10,388 nt of DNA from CAYTRP01 sp964625145 (GTDB lineage Bacteria; Sumerlaeota; Sumerlaeia; SLMS01; JAHLLQ01), in contig CAZVAQ010000122.1 of the NCBI GenBank assembly GCA_964625145.1, positions 1-10,388 of the forward strand, written 5' to 3'. Positions 1-6,437 of the stretch are shown here, piece by piece. The notes below the pieces were generated by a model that did no database searches, was not told the DNA's origin, and saw nothing but the letters and a program-made list of their open reading frames with translations. The number at the start of each line of letters is the position of its first letter. The stretch's first letter is position 1. Position numbers and translations under genes: made by a program.

Positions 1-1
1 C

Positions 2-253
2 GGGGAGGCATGCCAACTCGACAATCTATTTGGGGACAACATTTGGAAACATTACATCACTGAGAACGCGTATGGTCGTCAAAACTATGCGCAAGGGTAC
101 TGTGCAAGGACCATTGAATTCAAATGCGGAGAGACCGTCCAGTGCTACAGGGAATTGGTGCCGAGCACAGGGCAATGCGTTGGAGGGGAATTGGAGTGGA
201 TATGCGTGGAGATCAGGTATGACATCATGGCACCCGTCATCGATCCTTGCTGA
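2..253 (+). CDS. C-terminal part of a Cys-rich hypothetical protein (5' end outside window)
   Basis: Reading frame 2 is open from the left edge to a TGA at 251-253, giving 83 residues with no internal start suited to a complete gene, so this is the 3' end of a longer gene. The piece holds seven cysteines (residues 4, 34, 42, 48, 59, 68 and 83 of the visible part) and many aromatic and polar residues, as expected of an exported, disulfide-bonded protein. I recognise no family. The stop lies 12 bases before the ATG of the next gene and overlaps that gene's purine-rich ribosome-binding stretch, which suggests co-transcription. That the frame is coding is inferred from its protein-like composition and this tight coupling. 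Base composition looks more AT-rich than the rest of the window. Confidence 0.6.
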   Translation, partial: GEACQLDNLFGDNIWKHYITENAYGRQNYAQGYCARTIEFKCGETVQCYRELVPSTGQCVGGELEWICVEIRYDIMAPVIDPC

Positions 254-265
254 AGGGAGTTTCTC

Positions 266-1252
266 ATGTTTCGCCATCCCAGAGTGCATCTTCTCGCTCC
301 CATTGCCTTGGCGGGCCTTGCGGGGGTGGGGACGACCTATGCCATGTCTCCGAATGAACGGCTCATGGAGGCCAATGCCGAGATTGCCCGATCCGCGGAA
401 CTGGAAATGCCGCCGTTGGTGTTCGAGGGCGAATTCGAATACATCGAACGCGAGTTCATGAGCGTGACCCTGCGGCCGGACGACATAGACCGCTATCGTA
501 ATCTCGCCAGAGATCCGGACTTCTCGCATCGATTTGTGAAGGGTTCGTTTGTGCTCACCTTCGAGGGGGAAGAAGCCCATCTCCTGAGGCAGGTCGATGA
601 GACTGCATTCTTCGACCGCGATGGGCGCGAGTTGGACATCCAAGAGGATTATTGGCTCACGGAAGAGGTGTGGCTCAAGTCCGATTCCACTGCCATCATC
701 ACAAAGTCCATGGAAGAGCCGGATCCCACTCGCGGCCATGTGCATGCATTGGAACGAGTGCCGATAGACCAACTCAAGCGAGACGCCCGCCTTCGTTGGT
801 TTATTCCATTTCCAATGCAATGGCGGCTGAATTTTGCCTTTCCTCCGAATTACGACGCCGAGTTCTATTCCTACGTTGGCGACTACACCTATACGGGAAC
901 CGAAAGTCGGCAAGGGATCGAGAGCACGATACAGCTCAGTCTCTGTCCGGATTCCTTGCATCCTACCAGATACGTGACCCATGCTTCACTGAACCCCGAC
1001 TCGCCCTCAAGGCTGATGGGAATCCATGAGTACGAATGGCGTGATCATGACGGTCTCTGGCTGCCGCGTCGGCAAGTCACGGTGTGGGGCATCAAGGACG
1101 GCGACGAGGATGGAAGTGAAGCCGAGAAGATTACCGTCACGTTCACGCGGATTTCCGCAGCTGAAGAAGTAGGAATCCCACCATTGCCGCAAGCCTCCAG
1201 ATACATTGACCGCACTACTTCACCACCCACCGAAGCAGGCTCGATTCGCTGA
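266..1252 (+). CDS. Exported hypothetical protein, beta-rich, possibly LolA/LolB-like
   Basis: This 328-residue protein starts at an ATG preceded by GAAGGGAG at good spacing. Residues 1-26 form a Sec signal peptide: basic start, an Ala/Leu/Gly core, and a likely cut after TYA-26. The mature part is rich in acidic and aromatic residues with alternating hydrophobic positions, as in a beta-sheet protein. Near the C-terminus, an ...IHEYEWRDHDGLWLPRRQVTVW... stretch resembles the 'dGlwlPrr' strand pattern of LolA-like outer-membrane lipoprotein-sorting folds. That resemblance is only a hint, and I cannot name the family. The mature part has a single cysteine and no visible catalytic motif. It sits between a Cys-rich partial gene and an exported SPOR-TPR protein, so a periplasmic or envelope role is likely. 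A long antisense frame over the same region (26-982) lacks a ribosome site and protein-like features. Confidence 0.8.
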   Translation: MFRHPRVHLLAPIALAGLAGVGTTYAMSPNERLMEANAEIARSAELEMPPLVFEGEFEYIEREFMSVTLRPDDIDRYRNLARDPDFSHRFVKGSFVLTFEGEEAHLLRQVDETAFFDRDGRELDIQEDYWLTEEVWLKSDSTAIITKSMEEPDPTRGHVHALERVPIDQLKRDARLRWFIPFPMQWRLNFAFPPNYDAEFYSYVGDYTYTGTESRQGIESTIQLSLCPDSLHPTRYVTHASLNPDSPSRLMGIHEYEWRDHDGLWLPRRQVTVWGIKDGDEDGSEAEKITVTFTRISAAEEVGIPPLPQASRYIDRTTSPPTEAGSIR

Positions 1253-1278
1253 CCCGCTTCGCAGCTTCTCCGCACGAA

Positions 1279-1283
1279 AGGAG
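1279..1283 (+). promoter_or_regulatory. Ribosome-binding site that decides the start of the SPOR-TPR gene
   Basis: AGGAG (within GAAAGGAG) lies nine bases before the ATG at 1293. The ATGs at 1284 and 1287 are only zero and three bases from it, and upstream ATG 1206 would overlap the previous gene and bury the signal peptide. Start 1293 therefore fits best, with 1287 as the alternative. Confidence 0.55.
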
Positions 1284-1292
1284 ATGATGCTC

Positions 1293-2501
1293 ATGCTCCG
1301 ACTTCTCGCACTTGCCATATTGTGGTGTGTTGTGCTTCTTGCGACTCCGTTCCCGTCGCTTGCAGTCGATCAGGATTCGTCGCTCGCGCTTCTGCAGCAG
1401 CATTCTGTCCAAGTAGGTTACTTTCCGCGTGACGACGAACCGGGCGCGCACGATCTTGCCGAGGCCGTGCGAAATGAAGCCTTCGGCCCTGTCGAGGTTC
1501 GTCCGCGTGGCGAAGGCTGGGCCGTTCATATTGGTCCAACCCCGTATCGGGTTGAAGCCTACGCGTTTCGCCAGATTCTTCGGGAGCAAGGCTATCCCGA
1601 TGCGTTCATCGTGTCGCAACCGGTGACGTCGCCCGGTGCCGTAGATGGCCTGCTTCCCGCACCCCGCCTGTTCGCCCCGACTGATCCACGAACAAGCATC
1701 AGGGGGTTGAGCCGCGCCGGCACAGAGGACAATCCCGATGTCGGACAGTGTCTGAATGACTTCAGGGCATTGCCCACGGAGGAATCGTATGCGTCCATCG
1801 AGGGCTTGGCTGCCTCGCTGGACAACGACGACCCGTGGAAGGGGCGCCTGTTGGTGCGGGCATCGCGGCTCGCCATGGTGTTCAAGACTGATCCTGCTCC
1901 TCCTTACGACTGGCTGAAGAGGGTCGCCTCCGGCGAAGTCGCCTGTTTCGAGGAAGATGTACAGGACGCACTGTGGTTCTATGGCCGCATTCTACAGTAT
2001 CACCTGAACCGAAAAGCCGAGGCATTCTGTGTCTATCAGGATGCGTACCGTCTTTGGCCCGAGGACTCGGCCTTTCTGGCATGTGTCTCCGTCCAATTGG
2101 CCGCGATTACCTTGGAGCTGGCACATGCCCAAAAGACCACATATGATGAAGCTCGGCGTTTTGCTGAAGGGCTCGTTCCGTTCGCAACCGGGCGGGAGGC
2201 GGCCGTCCTCGACCTGATGGCTGGCGAATCGGCGTTCTTCGACGGAAGATACTTTGATGCTGTCAAGCACTTGGAAGGTTTTGAGGACCGGCATCCTGAT
2301 TCTCGCAGAGAGGTCCTCATGGCCCTCTACTTTCGTGGCCGGGCAGCACATAGGGCAGGCATGAAGGAAACGGCTATCGAAGCCCTTACAAGGGCCACTG
2401 AGTGGGAACCCGTTGCTCCCGACGACTTCTTTGGCGATGGCCGGGGTGGCTTCATGGATCCTCGCATCGCCGCTTCAAACATGCTGGAAAGCCTGCAGTA
2501 G
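1293..2501 (+). CDS. Exported SPOR-domain protein with C-terminal TPR-like repeats
   Basis: The protein has 402 residues from the chosen ATG. Residues 1-24 are a signal peptide (MLRLLALAILWCVVLL core, cut after SLA-24). Residues about 37-109 match the SPOR fold: a first strand with HSVQVGYF, a helix with DLAEAVRN, a strand with WAVHIGP, a helix with EAYAFRQILREQGY, and a last strand with AFIV. SPOR domains are known to bind denuded glycan strands of peptidoglycan, often at the division septum. Residues about 226-385 are helical with TPR-like spacing (for example AEAFCVYQDAYRLWPED and KETAIEALTRATEWEP), suggesting a protein-docking surface. A linker of about 100 residues joins the two. The likely role is a periplasmic wall-bound scaffold in envelope growth or division, which is an inference from the domains. 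It follows the 328-aa gene by 40 bases. Only 16 bases separate its stop from that of the convergent membrane-protein gene. Confidence 0.82.
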   Translation: MLRLLALAILWCVVLLATPFPSLAVDQDSSLALLQQHSVQVGYFPRDDEPGAHDLAEAVRNEAFGPVEVRPRGEGWAVHIGPTPYRVEAYAFRQILREQGYPDAFIVSQPVTSPGAVDGLLPAPRLFAPTDPRTSIRGLSRAGTEDNPDVGQCLNDFRALPTEESYASIEGLAASLDNDDPWKGRLLVRASRLAMVFKTDPAPPYDWLKRVASGEVACFEEDVQDALWFYGRILQYHLNRKAEAFCVYQDAYRLWPEDSAFLACVSVQLAAITLELAHAQKTTYDEARRFAEGLVPFATGREAAVLDLMAGESAFFDGRYFDAVKHLEGFEDRHPDSRREVLMALYFRGRAAHRAGMKETAIEALTRATEWEPVAPDDFFGDGRGGFMDPRIAASNMLESLQ

Positions 2502-2517
2502 GCGCACGTTCCCTTCC

Positions 2518-2919
2518 TCACTCCTGCCCTTCCTCCCGCGCCTCCAGGTAATCGCGGATCGCCTTCAGGGCCGCCTGGTGCTCGTCCAGGACGCGGGTGG
2601 TCCGGGCGTGCATCTGGCGCAGGGCGCGGAACTTGTGGGAGAGGAACTCCAGGCACAGGATCACCGTCACCACGTGCAGCAGGATCCAGAAGACAATGAA
2701 TCCGTAGAGCAGTTCGTTTCCTGCAGGGACGAGTTGCAGGACGGTGAAGACGACACCGATGCCGCTGACGAAGAGGACGGCGAGGAGACCGGGTTCCCAC
2801 CACCGGGTGTCGACGGCGCGGCGCAGGCGGTCGGCCTCGCGAATTTCGCGCACTTTCAGGCGTGCGTCCATCTCGACCAGAAGCTGGCGGGGGTCGCGGG
2901 GAGGGCGCTCTGGGGACAT
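2518..2919 (-). CDS. Small membrane protein with two transmembrane helices and flanking charged helices
   Basis: This 133-residue protein has a charged, helical N-terminus (residues 11-39, many Arg/Glu), two hydrophobic segments at about 43-64 and 70-92 separated by a short PAGNE turn, and a charged C-terminal helix (95-133). The plan suggests a hairpin membrane protein with both ends in the cytoplasm. I recognise no named family. The ATG at 2919 is preceded by GGAG with a seven-base gap. An in-frame ATG at 2955 would add 12 residues but has no ribosome site. A 1021-residue frame running from here back over rpoD on the same strand is an artefact of GC-rich antisense; only this end is coding. 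The gene is divergent from rpoD. Confidence 0.72.
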   Translation of the reverse strand: MSPERPPRDPRQLLVEMDARLKVREIREADRLRRAVDTRWWEPGLLAVLFVSGIGVVFTVLQLVPAGNELLYGFIVFWILLHVVTVILCLEFLSHKFRALRQMHARTTRVLDEHQAALKAIRDYLEAREEGQE

Positions 2920-2925
2920 CCTTGG

Positions 2926-2930
2926 TCTCC
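2926..2930 (-). promoter_or_regulatory. Ribosome-binding site of the two-helix membrane protein
   Basis: On the minus strand GGAGA lies six bases before the ATG at 2919. This decides the start against the in-frame ATG at 2955, which has no purine-rich site before it. Confidence 0.55.
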
Positions 2931-3001
2931 GGCTCGGGGTGTCGGAATGAACCATTTCGGGTGCATCGCTGCCGCAAATCGTCCACGGGGAGGAGTCAGG
3001 T

Positions 3002-3019
3002 GGCGATTGCAAAATCGCC
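3002..3019. repeat. Perfect 7-bp inverted repeat with GCAA loop
   Basis: GGCGATT (3002-3008) pairs exactly with AATCGCC (3013-3019) around GCAA, a GNRA-type tetraloop when read as + strand RNA. It lies 83 bases upstream of the minus-strand gene start and about 240 bases before rpoD. It could be an operator, a leader hairpin or chance; no T-run follows it on either strand. Confidence 0.4.
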
Positions 3020-3134
3020 GGCAGGGGAAGTGGCGGCAGGGGCGGCAATTCTATAAAAACCCATAAAATGGGGGATTTGCGGATTGGGCTTGACGGGTCT
3101 TGCGATTCTTTTCGCGGCGGGGCGCTCCCGGGCC

Positions 3135-3167
3135 TTGAAATTGCTATCTCCCTTAATGGGGTAGTAT
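3135..3167 (+). promoter_or_regulatory. Weak candidate promoter for rpoD
   Basis: TAGTAT at 3162-3167 resembles a -10 box. The possible -35 boxes are TTGAAA at 3135-3140 (21-base spacer, too long) and TTGCTA at 3141-3146 (15-base spacer, short). Neither spacing is ideal. The position, about 95 bases before the rpoD ATG, is reasonable. This is a pattern match only. Confidence 0.2.
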
Positions 3168-3259
3168 TGTCTTCTGGCTGGCGTCCCACCTTCCCTTCAC
3201 GCGCCGAAGACCCCCCTCCCCCGACCAACAAATCCAATCCCCGAGTGATTCCTCCTTCT

Positions 3260-5574
<2,315 letters not shown>

Positions 5575-5594
5575 CCACACCATGGGACCGCAAG

Positions 5595-5645
5595 GCTATG
5601 GAGCGCCAAGCTCCCGCTTGGCAAGTCGTGAGCAGACTCCATAGC
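5595..5645. repeat. Nested inverted repeat downstream of rpoD, REP-like
   Basis: An outer 9-bp perfect pair, GCTATGGAG (5595-5603) with CTCCATAGC (5637-5645), encloses a 7-bp perfect hairpin, GCCAAGC (5605-5611) TCCC GCTTGGC (5616-5622), plus a 14-base single-stranded arm. It begins 20 bases after the rpoD stop. The nested form and intergenic site suggest a dispersed repeat or structured 3' element. No T-run follows, so a simple intrinsic terminator is less likely. Confidence 0.6.
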
Positions 5646-5658
5646 TGATCCAAAACCA

Positions 5659-5692
5659 ATCGCGCGATGAGTTCGGATGCTCATCGCGCGAT
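5659..5692. terminator. Perfect 13-bp inverted repeat; possible terminator between convergent genes
   Basis: ATCGCGCGATGAG (5659-5671) is exactly complementary to CTCATCGCGCGAT (5680-5692) around an 8-base loop. Each arm also contains the self-complementary 10-mer ATCGCGCGAT. On the minus strand the hairpin is followed by ATTGGTTTTGG, so it could end transcription of the DUF4405 gene. On the plus strand only CGTACTTTG follows. Termination is an inference; the inverted repeat is certain. Confidence 0.45.
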
Positions 5693-5722
5693 CGTACTTT
5701 GAATGGACTAGAGCACCCTGGA

Positions 5723-5744
5723 GTGCAGACGTCCTCGTCCGCAC
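5723..5744. repeat. Imperfect 9-bp hairpin, third in the rpoD-DUF4405 interval
   Basis: GTGCAGACG (5723-5731) and CGTCCGCAC (5736-5744) pair with one A-C mismatch around TCCT. The GTGC at 5723-5726 can also pair with GCAC at 5713-5716, giving an alternative small hairpin. Together with the two elements before it, this makes three inverted repeats in 150 bases of non-coding DNA. Confidence 0.4.
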
Positions 5745-5826
5745 ATCTGAAGCATCACTCACCGACTCACGGCCACAGCGCACTCCACGACGATGCTGGG
5801 ATTCGTTCGTGCGTGCGGGTCACCTT

Positions 5827-6267
5827 CTAGAACTCCCCCCGCCTCCACCCCATTCCCATTCCCCTCCCCGTCCCTTCTCCCGCGCCGTGTTGTTCGTATC
5901 GGTGCTCGCCTTCGGGAAGAATCTCACCAGATGGCGCGCTGGCCATGGCGGCGACGAAGGCGCCGGTCATGGCGACGATGACTGCCAGAAGTGCGACCAC
6001 CGCGGGGCGCTTGATCAGCTTGCTCGTGGCGGTGCGCCGGATCCAGGTCCAGTGCAGGACGAAGTGCACGGCGATGGCGGCGACAAAGGTGACAGCGACC
6101 CAGAAGTGAATGTCCCCCCAGTCATGGCGCGTCAGGCCCCAGAGGGTGATGTCGCGCCCGATACCGTGAGGGAGGCCGAAGGCCATGAGCAGGCCGGTGA
6201 AGAGCAGGCCGAGGAAGAGCAGCAGAATCCCCGAATCGAGCCAGAAATTGAGCTTTGTGCGGTTCAT
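5827..6267 (-). CDS. DUF4405-type (cytochrome b-like) integral membrane protein
   Basis: This 146-residue protein has three hydrophobic helices at about 12-33, 54-76 and 88-110. The pattern LNFWLDSGILLLFLGLLFTG, then LTRHDWGDIHFWVA, then VHFVLHWTWI, is what I know from DUF4405 proteins, which resemble small b-type cytochromes. Histidines 48, 54, 68 and 72 lie in or at the edge of helix 2, where haem or quinone-site ligands would be expected; haem binding is not shown by sequence alone. The C-terminal tail (114-146) is rich in Gly, His, Met, Glu and Arg. GGAGGG with a six-base gap before ATG 6267 fixes the start; longer in-frame starts would run into the promoter-like region. It stands alone, divergent from leuS and convergent with rpoD. 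Confidence 0.82.
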   Translation of the reverse strand: MNRTKLNFWLDSGILLLFLGLLFTGLLMAFGLPHGIGRDITLWGLTRHDWGDIHFWVAVTFVAAIAVHFVLHWTWIRRTATSKLIKRPAVVALLAVIVAMTGAFVAAMASAPSGEILPEGEHRYEQHGAGEGTGRGMGMGWRRGEF

Positions 6268-6273
6268 GGATAT

Positions 6274-6279
6274 CCCTCC
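6274..6279 (-). promoter_or_regulatory. Ribosome-binding site of the DUF4405 gene
   Basis: On the minus strand GGAGGAGGG ends six bases before ATG 6267, a strong Shine-Dalgarno at standard spacing. It decides against upstream in-frame starts such as the one at 6348. Confidence 0.7.
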
Positions 6280-6296
6280 TCCGATATAAGATAAAG

Positions 6297-6325
6297 AGGA
6301 TACTGGATGGCGCGGCGGATTGCAA
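6297..6325 (-). promoter_or_regulatory. Candidate sigma70 promoter for the DUF4405 gene
   Basis: Read on the minus strand, TTGCAA (6325-6320) and TATCCT (6302-6297) are separated by 17 bases, the ideal spacing for a primary-sigma promoter. The -10 box lies about 30 bases before the start codon, leaving a short leader that contains the strong ribosome site. It is a pattern match without experimental support. Confidence 0.45.
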
Positions 6326-6343
6326 CCTGATTCCCGGCGCGCT

Positions 6344-6378
6344 GCCAAGCGGTGTCCGGACTTGGCTTGCCCGCGGGC
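6344..6378. repeat. GC-rich inverted repeats in the leuS leader
   Basis: GCCAAG (6344-6349) can pair with CTTGGC (6361-6366), and the palindromes GTCCGGAC (6354-6361) and GCCCGCGGGC (6369-6378) lie in and after it. The GCCAAG/CTTGGC core also occurs in the element at 5605-5622. No T-box signature or other known riboswitch is visible. It may be a leader structure of leuS or chance in GC-rich DNA. Confidence 0.3.
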
Positions 6379-6437
6379 CCTCCGGCGCCAACAACTGCGG
6401 TCCCTTCAATCCTCTTACCGGGAGAATCCGGCCCTCC

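Larger units (their letters stand above)
2920..3259. other. Divergent intergenic region before rpoD and the membrane-protein gene
   Basis: About 340 bases carry no convincing gene; open frames here have no ribosome site or protein-like content. The region holds a perfect 7-bp hairpin at 3002-3019, an A/T-rich patch at 3050-3068 with a small CCCAT/ATGGG inverted repeat, a weak promoter-like pair at 3135-3167, and a C-rich stretch just before rpoD. Promoters for both flanking genes must lie here or just outside, but I cannot place them firmly. Confidence 0.6.

Noticed and set aside
26..982. 318-residue minus-strand open frame
   Set aside because: It lies antisense to the 328-aa exported gene and the partial Cys-rich gene, has no ribosome site, and its composition is that of a shadow frame. 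The plus-strand gene has a signal peptide and good ribosome site.
3068..3259. Upstream in-frame extension of the rpoD reading frame from ATG 3068
   Set aside because: It would translate the divergent promoter region, has no ribosome site, and its residues look unlike the Ala/Lys head. ATG 3260 is the better start.
5660..5760. Possible tRNA or small RNA gene from the stem-loops after rpoD
   Set aside because: No T-loop GTTCRA at the right place, no acceptor stem pairing and no cloverleaf; the hairpins are better read as repeats or a terminator.
6255..6437. N-terminal extension of leuS by 61 residues
   Set aside because: It would overlap the start of the divergent DUF4405 gene and precede the conserved LeuRS N-terminus.
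6330..6437. T-box leader before leuS
   Set aside because: Leucine synthetase genes often have T-boxes in Firmicutes, but the conserved AGGGTGGNACCGCG antiterminator sequence is absent here.
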